Assembly: GCA_003600225.1 (NCBI GenBank) | Contig: QZFT01000034.1 | Location: 215,577-279,576 of the forward strand | DNA length: 64,000 nucleotides | Source: Pseudonocardiaceae bacterium YIM PH 21723 | GTDB lineage: Bacteria > Actinomycetota > Actinomycetes > Mycobacteriales > Pseudonocardiaceae | Direction of reading: 5' to 3' | The notes under the pieces: model-generated | Database searches by the model: none | Seen by the model: the letters and a program-made list of their open reading frames with translations, nothing else | What the model was told of the DNA's origin: nothing | In this document: positions 1 through 7,933 of the stretch, one piece after another | Position numbering within the stretch: the stretch's first letter is position 1 | How the letters are laid out: each line of letters opens with the position of its first letter | Made by a program: the position numbers and the translations under genes

Positions 1-415
1 GCCGTTCCGGCCGGACGAGTCCGGTGGCCACCACGGCGGCGATGCCGAAATACGCGCCGTGCGGCAGCCCGGACACGAACCTCGCGAGCAATAACAAGGA
101 GGTGGTCGGGGCCAGCGCGGACAACGCGTTACCCGCGGCGAAGGCGAGCATCAACCCGATGAGCAGGCCCTTGCGCGGCAGCTTGGCGGCCAGCGCGGCG
201 ATCAGCGGGGCGCCAACGACGACGCCGAGCGCGTAGAGGCTGATCGCGTGGCCCGCGGAGGGGATGCTGATGTCGTAGGTGCCCGCGATCTGCGGCAGCA
301 GGCCCATGGTGGCGAACTCGGTGGTACCGATCCCGAAGCCACCCAGCCCCAGCGCGATCATCGCGGGAGCGACGCCCTGCCCCTGCGCGGTGGTTCGGCC
401 GGCGGTCACCGTCAC
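1..415 (-). CDS. MFS transporter, DHA1 type (partial, C-terminal part outside window)
   Basis: Only the N-terminal 138 codons are visible. They encode several membrane segments and the stretch GTTEFATMGLLPQIA, typical of DHA1-family drug or sugar efflux permeases of the major facilitator superfamily, which export small molecules by proton antiport. The GTG at 415 is chosen because AGGAGGA lies about 6 nt upstream; an ATG at 422 is in another frame. It is the last gene of a leftward cluster of oxidising enzymes and a plausible exporter for its substrates or products. Two AATCGATTCA boxes lie just upstream, so it may have its own operator. The substrate cannot be told. Confidence 0.85.
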   Translation of the reverse strand, partial: MTVTAGRTTAQGQGVAPAMIALGLGGFGIGTTEFATMGLLPQIAGTYDISIPSAGHAISLYALGVVVGAPLIAALAAKLPRKGLLIGLMLAFAAGNALSALAPTTSLLLLARFVSGLPHGAYFGIAAVVATGLVRPER

Positions 416-430
416 GGGACATCCTCCTAC

Positions 431-477
431 TGGAATCGATTCAGGCCGCCCTCCATGGTAGAGCCGAAATCGATTCA
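431..477. promoter_or_regulatory. Paired AATCGATT operator-like boxes before the MFS gene
   Basis: The 10-mer AATCGATTCA occurs at 434-443 and again at 468-477, 34 bp apart. Each contains the palindrome AATCGATT, and the first sits in TGGAATCGATTCAG, which resembles LacI/GalR-type operators with a central CG. No LacI-type gene is visible in the window. The boxes lie between the epoxide hydrolase stop and the MFS start and probably control the MFS gene. Confidence 0.4.
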
Positions 478-493
478 CATCAGGTGCGAATGT

Positions 494-1639
494 TCACAGA
501 TGCAGGTTCCGCAGCGGCCGGAAGAAGTCGGTGAGGTCGTGAGCGAGCAGCCCGGGTTCCTCGTGTGCGGGGAAGTGACCGCCGCGGGGCATCTCCGTGT
601 ACCTCGTGACGTTGTAGGTGCGCTCGGCCCAGCTGCGCGGCGGCCGGGTGAGGTCGGCGGGGAACAGCGCGAGGGCGGTGGGAACATCGATCCGCTCGAC
701 CCTGCGCGTGATGTTCTCGCTGTACTCGTAGTACGGCCGGAACGAGGTCGAGATGGTGTTGGTGAACCAGTAGAGCGACGCCTGGGTCAGCAGGAAGTCG
801 TCGGTGAACCGCGAGGACAGGTCACCTCCGCAGTCGCTCCACGCGCGATACTTCTCGATCAGCCACGCGAGCAGCCCGGCCGGTGAGTCGGTCAACCCGT
901 AGCTCAAGGTGACGGGCCGGGTGTTCTGCTGGTGCTGATACGCGCCTTCCTGCGCCGACCAGGTCGTCACCGAGTCGAGGTAGGCGCGCTCCTGCGCGGT
1001 GATGCTCTCCTCGTCGTAGGCGACCGGACTGGCGACGGCGGCCAGGTGGATACCCAGCAGAGCGTCGGGATGGGCTTCGGCCAGCCGGGAGGTGATGCCC
1101 GCGCCCAGATCTGTGCCGTGTGCCCCGTACCGGGCGAAACCCAGTTCCTCCCGCATGAGCAGGTGCCACAGTTCGTGGGTCTGCACGGGATCGGTGAGCG
1201 AGGGCCGTTGCGGGGAGAAGGCGAATCCTGGCAGTGACGGGACGATGACGGTGAACGAGTCCGCCGCGCGACCACCGTGCTCGGACGGGGTGGCCAGCCG
1301 CCGGGCGAGGTCGGTCAATTCCAGGAACGAGCTGGGCCACCCGTTGGTCAGGACAATCGGCAGGGCATCCGGAGCCTCCCCGTCGAACCGCAGGTAGTGC
1401 ACCGGCGTCCCGGCGATGTCGGCGACGCGGTGGGGCAGCGCGTTGATGGCGGCTTCCTGAGCACGCCAGTCGTAGCCGGTTGCCCAGTAGGCGACCAGCC
1501 GGCGCAACTCACCGGGATCGGTTCCCGCCGACCAGCCGGTCACCGGCCACGGAGCCGGCCATCGCGTGGCGGCCAGCCGAGCGCGCAGCTCGCCGAGTTC
1601 GGCATCGGTGACCTCGAGTACGGGCCTACTGGGCACCAT
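494..1639 (-). CDS. Epoxide hydrolase (EHN plus alpha/beta hydrolase)
   Basis: A 381-residue protein with an N-terminal EHN region (about 1-105) followed by an alpha/beta-hydrolase core, as in microsomal-type epoxide hydrolases that open epoxides to vicinal diols. The nucleophile is probably Asp177 in HGTDLGAG, where relatives have GGDWG, and the catalytic His is in RGGHFPAHEEP near the C terminus. The usual HGWPGS oxyanion motif reads NGWPSS, a notable deviation. The start is ATG with GGAG upstream. It lies 28 bp after an alpha/beta hydrolase and downstream of a Baeyer-Villiger monooxygenase, so it probably belongs to one catabolic transcript. Confidence 0.85.
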   Translation of the reverse strand: MVPSRPVLEVTDAELGELRARLAATRWPAPWPVTGWSAGTDPGELRRLVAYWATGYDWRAQEAAINALPHRVADIAGTPVHYLRFDGEAPDALPIVLTNGWPSSFLELTDLARRLATPSEHGGRAADSFTVIVPSLPGFAFSPQRPSLTDPVQTHELWHLLMREELGFARYGAHGTDLGAGITSRLAEAHPDALLGIHLAAVASPVAYDEESITAQERAYLDSVTTWSAQEGAYQHQQNTRPVTLSYGLTDSPAGLLAWLIEKYRAWSDCGGDLSSRFTDDFLLTQASLYWFTNTISTSFRPYYEYSENITRRVERIDVPTALALFPADLTRPPRSWAERTYNVTRYTEMPRGGHFPAHEEPGLLAHDLTDFFRPLRNLHL

Positions 1640-1667
1640 GGTTTTCTCCTCGTAACAGGGCGAAGCT

Positions 1668-2489
1668 CTACGCGCAGCGGGTGAGGTGGGCGCGGACATG
1701 GCGCAGCCAGTCCTCGGCCCGCTCGACGTGCAGGTTGTGGCTGGAACCGGGGCCTTCGACGAGGACGAACGCCGAGCCGGGGATCGCGAGGGCGACCTTG
1801 CGGGCCTGCTTGGGCGAGGTGATGATGTCCTGCTCACCGACCAGGACCGTCGTCGGCCGGTCGATCGCGGGCAACCGGTCGAGGGTGTCGTGGGCCAGGT
1901 CCGCATCCCATTGCCGGCTAACGGCTTCGATCTGCTCCTTCGTCTGCGGGAGCAGCGGCGCCAGGGCCGCGATGAGCTGGTCGAACTCCGGGCTGTCCAG
2001 CAGCTCCGGTGACATCGTCACGCCGAGCGAGGTGATCCCCTCCTCAAGATCCCCGTGGGCCCACGGGGAACGCATCCCCGCCAGGAGACTGCGCTGGAAC
2101 CCGTCGCAACGCGCCCAGGTGCCGTAGAGCACCAGGGATGCCACCAGATCGGGGCGGGCGAGCGCGAGCTCCTGGGCCACGGCGCTGCCCAGCGACCAGC
2201 CGATCACGTGCACCGGGCCGGTGCCGAGTTCCTCCAGCAACGAGATGGCGTCCGCGGCAAGGGATGCCATCGACACCGGCTCGGTGTACGGCGAGGACCC
2301 GCCCAGGCCACGGTGGTCGTAGGCGATGACCTGGCGATCGGCCGCGAGAGCGTCGATGATCGGCTGCGTCCAGAGGCCGATCGACCCACACGTACCGGTC
2401 ACCAGCAGGACCGGTACCCCCGGCAGGCCGGCGTCGCCATGGATCTCGTAGTACAGGTCGGCGCCGTCGCCCAGGCTGTGGATGCTCAT
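1668..2489 (-). CDS. Alpha/beta-fold hydrolase
   Basis: A 273-residue hydrolase with nucleophile Ser99 in GWSLGS, a TGTCGS oxyanion region, a probable acid Asp in GEQDIITSP and a catalytic His in GSSHNLHVE near the end. It resembles 3-oxoadipate enol-lactonase and esterase-type hydrolases. The ATG at 2489 is preferred to the GTG at 2498 because AAAGG ends 8 nt before the ATG. It directly follows the Baeyer-Villiger monooxygenase gene, so a natural role is hydrolysis of the ester or lactone that enzyme makes. That role is inferred from order, and the exact substrate is unknown. Confidence 0.85.
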   Translation of the reverse strand: MSIHSLGDGADLYYEIHGDAGLPGVPVLLVTGTCGSIGLWTQPIIDALAADRQVIAYDHRGLGGSSPYTEPVSMASLAADAISLLEELGTGPVHVIGWSLGSAVAQELALARPDLVASLVLYGTWARCDGFQRSLLAGMRSPWAHGDLEEGITSLGVTMSPELLDSPEFDQLIAALAPLLPQTKEQIEAVSRQWDADLAHDTLDRLPAIDRPTTVLVGEQDIITSPKQARKVALAIPGSAFVLVEGPGSSHNLHVERAEDWLRHVRAHLTRCA

Positions 2490-2526
2490 GTGGTGCACCT
2501 TTCATCAGGAATGTTGCGGGAAGTGG

Positions 2527-4197
2527 TCAGACCGTGGCTCCCGGCCCGTCCGCGGCGGGCACCCCGTCGAACAGCAGGCCCTGATAGCCGCGCTCCGCCA
2601 CGTCCGCGCAGATCCGCCGGTAGGCCGGTGCGCCGCCGAAGTAGGCCAGCAGTGCCCGCGGCTTGCCCGGCACATTGCTGCCCGTGTACCAGGAGTCGGT
2701 GTGCGGCAGCAGCAACCCGCTCGCCACCTCATCGGTGTGCTCGCCCCAGCGGTGTTCGGCCTCGGCGGACGGCTCGACGCTGTCGATGCCCCGCGCGCGT
2801 TGGTGGCTGAGGCAGCCGGCCAGCCAGTCGACGTGGTCCTCCACGGCCAGCGGGTGGTTGTAGAACACCGACGGGCTTTGCGGGCCGGTGATGGTGAACA
2901 GATTCGGGAAGCCATGAACCATCAAGCCCAGGTAGGTGCGTGGGCCTTGGGACCAGTGGCTGCGCAGGGACAGTCCGTCGCGCCCCTGGATGCCCATCCG
3001 CAGCAGCGGGCCGGTGAGCGCGTCGAATCCGAGGGCAAGCACGATCGCGTCCAGGGGATGGTCCGCTCCCTGAACCCCGGTGGTCCGGATGCCGGTGGCG
3101 GTGATCCGCTCGATCGGGCAGGCCCGCAGATCGACCAGGTCGACGGTCTCCCGGTTGTAGGCCTCGTAGTAGCCGGTTTCCAGCGGTGGGCGCTTGGTGC
3201 CGTAAGCGTGGTCGGTAGGGCAGAGCAACTCGGCGGTGGCCGGGTCGGTGACCCGTTCGCGGATCTTGTCCCGGATGAACTCGGCGGCGGTGGCATTCGC
3301 GGTGGCGTCGAAGAACACGTCGGCATAGGAGTCCAGGGACAACCGGAATCCACCCTGATCCCACCGCTCTTGGTACACCCGCCGACGCTCGTCCTGGGTC
3401 ACCGCCAGCGCCGAAGGGGCCTGCAGGTCATAGGGCAGGCCGCCGAAGTTGTCCCGGGACCGTCCACGCAGACCCGGGTAGCCGGCTTTGATCAGCCGAG
3501 TGAACTCGGGGTCCATCGGCCCGTTGTGGATCGGGGTGGCGTAGTTGGCGGTGCGCTGGAAGACCGTCAGGTGTGCGGCCTGGGCGGCGATGTGCGGGAT
3601 GACCTGGATGCCGCTGGCCCCGGTGCCGATCACCGCTACCCGCTTGCCGGTGAAGTCCACGCCGTCGTGCGGCCAGCGTGCGGTGGAGTACACCTGACCT
3701 TCGAAGGAGTCCAGGCCGTCGAACGCCGGCTCCTTCGCCGCCGACAGGGTGCCCGCTCCGGAGATCAGGTAGCGGGCGATCACCCGGTCACCGGCGTCGG
3801 TGGTCACCACCCAGCGGGCGCGGCCGGAATCCCAGGTCGCGGAGGTGATCCGGGTACCGAGCCGGATGTCACGACGGAGGTCGAACCGGTCGGCGACATG
3901 CTCGAGGTAGCGCAGGATCTCCGGCTGACCGGCGAACCGCTCGCTCCACTGCCACTCCTGCTGCAACTCCGCGGAGAACGAGTAGGAGTAGTTGCAGCTC
4001 TCGATGTCGCAGCGTGCGCCCGGATACCGGTTCCAGTACCAGACGCCACCCACGCCGCCCGCTTGATCGATCGCCTGTACGGACAGGCCCACTCGGTCCC
4101 GCAACACGTGTAACGCGTAGAGGCCGGCGAACCCGGCCCCGACGACCACGGCGTCCCGTTCGAGTTCAACCGCGGCGGCATCGACGGGGTTGGTCAT
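2527..4197 (-). CDS. Baeyer-Villiger-type flavin monooxygenase
   Basis: A 556-residue class B flavoprotein monooxygenase that should use FAD, NADPH and oxygen to turn ketones into esters or lactones. It has two Rossmann motifs, GAGFAG at 20-25 and GTGASG at 191-196, and GGVWYWNRYPGARCD as in cyclohexanone and steroid monooxygenases. The family fingerprint FxGxxxHxxxWP is present at 165-176 as FEGQVYSTARWP, but the conserved His is Ser171. The ATG overlaps the stop of the upstream regulator by 4 nt, so the two are probably translationally coupled. The esterase and epoxide hydrolase genes follow. Confidence 0.9.
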   Translation of the reverse strand: MTNPVDAAAVELERDAVVVGAGFAGLYALHVLRDRVGLSVQAIDQAGGVGGVWYWNRYPGARCDIESCNYSYSFSAELQQEWQWSERFAGQPEILRYLEHVADRFDLRRDIRLGTRITSATWDSGRARWVVTTDAGDRVIARYLISGAGTLSAAKEPAFDGLDSFEGQVYSTARWPHDGVDFTGKRVAVIGTGASGIQVIPHIAAQAAHLTVFQRTANYATPIHNGPMDPEFTRLIKAGYPGLRGRSRDNFGGLPYDLQAPSALAVTQDERRRVYQERWDQGGFRLSLDSYADVFFDATANATAAEFIRDKIRERVTDPATAELLCPTDHAYGTKRPPLETGYYEAYNRETVDLVDLRACPIERITATGIRTTGVQGADHPLDAIVLALGFDALTGPLLRMGIQGRDGLSLRSHWSQGPRTYLGLMVHGFPNLFTITGPQSPSVFYNHPLAVEDHVDWLAGCLSHQRARGIDSVEPSAEAEHRWGEHTDEVASGLLLPHTDSWYTGSNVPGKPRALLAYFGGAPAYRRICADVAERGYQGLLFDGVPAADGPGATV

Positions 4198-5060
4198 GAT
4201 CGCCCTCCGGCCGGTTCGCTCGCGGAAAGATCCTGCGAGCCGATCGCCTCGACGAGGGCGAGCCGCTGGGCGTCGTCGCTATCCGGCTTGGCGGTGAACA
4301 GGGCGACTCGCAGGTCGTCGCCGTGGATGGTCAGGATGTCGAGGTCAAGTCGCAGTCGCCCGGCCTGGGGGTGCACGATCAGCGCGCGGTGTACCCCGGG
4401 TGCGGTGACCGGCGCGCTGTTCCACAACCGGTCGAACGCGCTGCTCGCCGAGTGCAACGCGGCGAGCAGTTCGGTCAGCTCGGGGTCAGCGGGGTAGCGG
4501 GCGACGGCGACACGCAGGTCCGACACCAGGGAGGCCCGGAAGCGCTCCGCGTCGTCGAGATCATCGATGCAGTGGTTGAGACCGGTGAACTCGCGCCAGA
4601 CCAGGTTGGGCTCCCAACCGCGTGCCGTGCTCGGATCACCGAACAACGCGGCCCACGAGGAGTTCGCCGCCAGCTGCGTCCACGCCGCGGTGAAAACCCC
4701 GACCGGACCGGCATCAAGCCGGTCGAGCAGCCGACGCGCTCCGGCTCCGAGGTGGGTCGGCACGCACCCTTCACAAGCAGGCGCGTGGCCCGCCACCGCA
4801 CAGAAGTGCTCGTACTCCTCCTTGGACAGTCGCATCGCCCGGCTCAACGCATAGATCACCGGCTGCGACGGATGGGCCCGGCCCTGTTCAAGACGCTTGA
4901 TGTAGTCGGCGGACACCCCAGCCAGCGCACCAAGTTCCTCACGTCGCAGCCCAGGAGTCCGCCGTCGGACAGTGGACCCGGAAATCCCCACCAGGACGGG
5001 CGACACACGTTCCCGCCACGCTCGGAGCACCCGCCCGACGTTGCTCTGTGTTCCGATCAC
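4194..5060 (-). CDS. XRE-family regulator with MmyB-like ligand domain
   Basis: About 288 residues. The N-terminal helix-turn-helix carries TPGLRREELGALAGVS and YIKRLEQGR, and the C-terminal part matches the MmyB-like ligand-binding domain of actinobacterial regulators. These proteins often sit beside, and control, oxidoreductase genes. It is the first gene of the leftward cluster and its stop overlaps the monooxygenase start (ATGA), so it is likely a local regulator. The GTG at 5060 is chosen because it begins just before the helix-turn-helix. The ribosome site is weak, so the start is uncertain by several codons. Confidence 0.8.
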   Translation of the reverse strand: MIGTQSNVGRVLRAWRERVSPVLVGISGSTVRRRTPGLRREELGALAGVSADYIKRLEQGRAHPSQPVIYALSRAMRLSKEEYEHFCAVAGHAPACEGCVPTHLGAGARRLLDRLDAGPVGVFTAAWTQLAANSSWAALFGDPSTARGWEPNLVWREFTGLNHCIDDLDDAERFRASLVSDLRVAVARYPADPELTELLAALHSASSAFDRLWNSAPVTAPGVHRALIVHPQAGRLRLDLDILTIHGDDLRVALFTAKPDSDDAQRLALVEAIGSQDLSASEPAGGRS

Positions 5061-5231
5061 TCCGCCGACGATAAAGGCTGCGCGGACAACGAGCGTGGGC
5101 CAATTGGTCCCATGATCGACGCCAGTGGCATGCGCACCGAGGCACTGGCCATCGCGAGGACTCCGCCCTCCACCGGTTGGTCGAACCGCCGTCGACCTGC
5201 GGAGACAGCACCCCCGTGCCACGATCCGATC

Positions 5232-5744
5232 ATGAGCTACCCACCTCCGCAGCCGCCCGGGAATCCGTACGGCGCTCCCCCGCCGGCCATCCAGATCGCG
5301 GGCATGGGCCAGCGCCTGCTGGCCCGGATCATCGACTCCATCTTGCTGGGCATCGGGACCACGATCCTGTCCTTCGTGTTCAACCTGAACATCAGCTTCA
5401 ACCTGAACGCGGACGAGGGCTACACCCCCTTCCAGAACGCCCAGCTCGCGACGGTCTCGCTGCTGATGGGTGCGTTGACCGTCGCCTACGAGGTCGTCCT
5501 GATCGCGTTGCGTGGTGCCACGGTAGGCAAGATGGCCCTGGGCATCAGGGTGGTGCACGCCGACACCGGTGGCCTGCCCGGCTGGAGCCCGGCGATCCTG
5601 CGCTGGGCGGTGTTCAGCCTGCCCAGCTACCTGTGCTGCATCTGGTTCCCGATCGTCGCGCTGTCCCCGTTCTTCGACAACTCCGGCCGTCGCCAGGGTT
5701 GGCACGACAAGGCGGCGAAGACCCTGGTCCTCAAGGCGCGCTGA
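5232..5744 (+). CDS. RDD family membrane protein
   Basis: A 170-residue protein with a proline-rich cytoplasmic start (SYPPPQPPGNPYGAPPP) and then the RDD domain: the signature GMGQRLLARIIDSILLG followed by three or four hydrophobic segments and the typical TVGKMALGIRVV stretch. RDD proteins are small integral membrane proteins with poorly known roles; some are linked to ion or small-molecule transport. It is transcribed alone, divergent from the XRE regulator and convergent with the DUF222-HNH gene. Family assignment is firm; function is unknown. Confidence 0.85.
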   Translation: MSYPPPQPPGNPYGAPPPAIQIAGMGQRLLARIIDSILLGIGTTILSFVFNLNISFNLNADEGYTPFQNAQLATVSLLMGALTVAYEVVLIALRGATVGKMALGIRVVHADTGGLPGWSPAILRWAVFSLPSYLCCIWFPIVALSPFFDNSGRRQGWHDKAAKTLVLKAR

Positions 5745-5781
5745 CCACGGCCGGCCGTGGCTCTCCCCGGAGGGCCACGGT
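5745..5781. terminator. Palindromic terminator between convergent genes
   Basis: Immediately after the RDD stop is the perfect palindrome CCACGGCCGGCCGTGG (5745-5760), followed by a second pairing of CCGTGGC with GCCACGG across a short loop. It lies between two convergent genes and can act in both directions. There is no U-tract, as is usual in high-GC actinobacteria. Confidence 0.6.
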
Positions 5782-5784
5782 CGA

Positions 5785-6960
5785 TCAGAACGGTGGGGTG
5801 TCCGGATTCTGCGGACAACCCAGCGGCTCCGCCTTGTCCAGATAGGTGCGACCGGTCGGCGTCTGCCACAACGCATCACCGTTGGGCAGCAAGACGTAGC
5901 CCCAGCCCGGCATGTCCTTCAACGCGTGGTCGAACTTGCACAAGTCCGCCAGATTCTCGTCGGCGGTGACTCCGTCCTTACCCCAGTCCTGGACATGGTC
6001 GATGTCGCACTTGTCCGCGTCTCGCAGACAACCCGCCATCCGGCACACCCGGTCTCGGACTTTGACCCGCTCGGCCATCGCCGCCGGAGGCTTGCGCATG
6101 GTGCGGCCGACATCCACCGGCAACCCACTGATGGGATCAGTAAGGACTCGCTTCCAGATCGAGTCGCCGAAGATCTCCCGCGCCAGCTCATCGGGAATCG
6201 GACCGTAACCAGCCAACTCCGCACACTCCGGCGTCGGCAAACCCATCAACATCGTCATCGGCATGTACGCGTACACCATGGTCTGCACCGCGCAGCCGGT
6301 CTCCTTGCCCAGCAACAGATCCACCGCGATGTCCGCGCGCAGCTGATCCATCGACCGCGTCTCGCCACCGGCCGCCTTCAGAGCCCGCGCGCGTTGATCA
6401 AGACGCGCATACGCGGCAACCAGCTTGTGTCCCTCGGCATTGAGCCAGAACTGGCCCATCCCATCGTCGTCATGAGTCACCGCCACCCGCCGCGTCTTAC
6501 GGCCCTCCTGACGACGCCGCTCCGCACCCTCCGGATCGGCCTTGATCTTCGCCCGCGCCAAAGCCCGCTGCAGTGACTGCAAAGTCAGATCCGGGAGCCG
6601 ATCAAGAATCCGATCCTCGACATCACGGGCTTGTTCATCGGACAGATGCACTACCGCGTCCACGACTGTCCGCGCTTTCCGGACATCGACCCGACCGTCC
6701 CGCAACAACCCCAACACCCGAGGCAACCGATCCACCAGACCGAGGGCATACCGGATCTCCATCTCAGCCGAACCCCGAGACATGTTCCGCTCCAACGCGA
6801 TCTCACTCGCGGTCCCCATGACAGGTCTGCCGGAATCGCCGAACCGGCAATGCGCGAATCCGGCGATCGCCTCAATACGAGCGGCTTCGGCGGCGGCAAT
6901 GATCTCGTCCTGCCGAGTGATCTCATCGAGCAAACCCTCGGCATCAATGGCGTGACTCAT
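5785..6960 (-). CDS. DUF222/HNH endonuclease-domain protein (13E12 type), copy 1
   Basis: A 391-residue protein with an N-terminal helical DUF222 region and a C-terminal HNH motif (CDIDHVQDW, then NLADLCKFDHALK). It belongs to the 13E12/REP13E12 family, present in many copies in actinobacterial genomes and often tied to repeats or integration sites. Nuclease activity is expected from the HNH fold but the role is unknown. The ATG lies at the end of the divergent AT-rich region. A C-rich dispersed repeat sits about 70 bp upstream, and a second family member at 48.3-49.6 kb has the same kind of repeat at its 5' side. Confidence 0.85.
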   Translation of the reverse strand: MSHAIDAEGLLDEITRQDEIIAAAEAARIEAIAGFAHCRFGDSGRPVMGTASEIALERNMSRGSAEMEIRYALGLVDRLPRVLGLLRDGRVDVRKARTVVDAVVHLSDEQARDVEDRILDRLPDLTLQSLQRALARAKIKADPEGAERRRQEGRKTRRVAVTHDDDGMGQFWLNAEGHKLVAAYARLDQRARALKAAGGETRSMDQLRADIAVDLLLGKETGCAVQTMVYAYMPMTMLMGLPTPECAELAGYGPIPDELAREIFGDSIWKRVLTDPISGLPVDVGRTMRKPPAAMAERVKVRDRVCRMAGCLRDADKCDIDHVQDWGKDGVTADENLADLCKFDHALKDMPGWGYVLLPNGDALWQTPTGRTYLDKAEPLGCPQNPDTPPF

Positions 6961-7027
6961 GCCACTATTCTAGCTAATCAACACAGTTATTTCGATCAAT
7001 TATTCGATCAGTGAACACCCAAAAACA

Positions 7028-7112
7028 ACCCGGCAGCCAGAGCCCAAAACCACCCCGACTCCCCCTCCAAAGCCATCTTTCGACAAACACCAGACAGAAC
7101 CCCAGGGGACAA
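7028..7112. repeat. C-rich dispersed repeat, copy A
   Basis: Contains CTCCCCCTCCAAAGCC at 7059-7074, preceded by CCCGGCAG and followed by ATCTTTCGACAA and CAGACAGAACCCC. The same string, with small changes, recurs at 49806, 58534 and (reverse strand) 58096, always outside genes. It fills most of the 182-bp gap between the DUF222-HNH start and the phosphatase stop. Confidence 0.65.
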
Positions 7113-7142
7113 CCACCAGACCCAACCCCCAGAACCCCAGAG

Positions 7143-7838
7143 TCAGTCCCGATACAACACAGCCACAGTCATATCGTCCTTGTACCCAGAAGCAGAAGGC
7201 GGAACCTCCAACGCAGCGGCCACCATCTCATCGGCCATCTTCTGCGCGCCCTCGTCCTTGTGCTCCTTGATGATCTGCACCATCGCCTCCAGATCCAGCA
7301 CACCGTGCACGCCGTCAGTGGTCAGCACGACTAGGGGCGCGTCGGTGGCGGAGACCGGGGTGGTGGCGACGGTGGCCCGGCCGAGCGTGGTCAGCACGAC
7401 GTTGTCGTTCTGCGACGCGATCTCCTCGGGCAGGCCCTGCTGCCGCATCTGCTCACCCAGGTTGTGGTCCACGGTCAGCTGATGCAGGGTGCCGCCGGAG
7501 AAGCCCCACGCCCGGCAGTCCCCCACGTACGCCAGCCGGATCGGGTTTCCCGGCCGGCGCACCGCGAGCACGCCGACGGCGTTCGGGGTGGGGCGGACGG
7601 CGCGGTTGTCGGTCAATAACTCGGCGGCGGCCATGATTCCGGCGAGCTCGCCGTTGCGGGCACCGACCCGGACGGCCACTTCGGCGCAGAGCGCGGCCGC
7701 CGTGTTGACGCCCGGACCCCGGCCGATGCCGTCGATCACGGTGACGGCGGTGGTCTCGTAGAAGTCGTGCCGTGCCGCGGCGTCGAAGCAGAACTCACCA
7801 GAGCCCTGTGCAGAGGCGAAGCCAACACGATCGGTCAT
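7143..7838 (-). CDS. PP2C-family Ser/Thr phosphatase-like protein
   Basis: A 231-residue protein with PP2C landmarks: IDGIGRG, YVGDCRAW, LTTDGVHG and KDDMTVAV, whose aspartates bind the two metal ions in this family. The usual N-terminal RxxNED motif is missing and the protein is short, so metal binding may be altered. If active it would dephosphorylate Ser/Thr residues, opposing the kinases common in actinobacteria. It is a single gene, divergent from the secreted peptidase gene, and no kinase gene lies near it. Confidence 0.75.
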   Translation of the reverse strand: MTDRVGFASAQGSGEFCFDAAARHDFYETTAVTVIDGIGRGPGVNTAAALCAEVAVRVGARNGELAGIMAAAELLTDNRAVRPTPNAVGVLAVRRPGNPIRLAYVGDCRAWGFSGGTLHQLTVDHNLGEQMRQQGLPEEIASQNDNVVLTTLGRATVATTPVSATDAPLVVLTTDGVHGVLDLEAMVQIIKEHKDEGAQKMADEMVAAALEVPPSASGYKDDMTVAVLYRD

Positions 7839-7933
7839 GGAAGGTCACGGTAGACCCATCGTTTCTTTCACTTACCGGAAGGTCCGTTTCCACTAGTTGG
7901 TCCGTCAGATGTAGTCGGCCAACCGACTTTCGA

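Noticed and set aside
5785-6960. Intron-encoded or homing endonuclease
   Set aside because: The protein is a free-standing DUF222-HNH protein with its own start and no interrupted host gene or intron around it.
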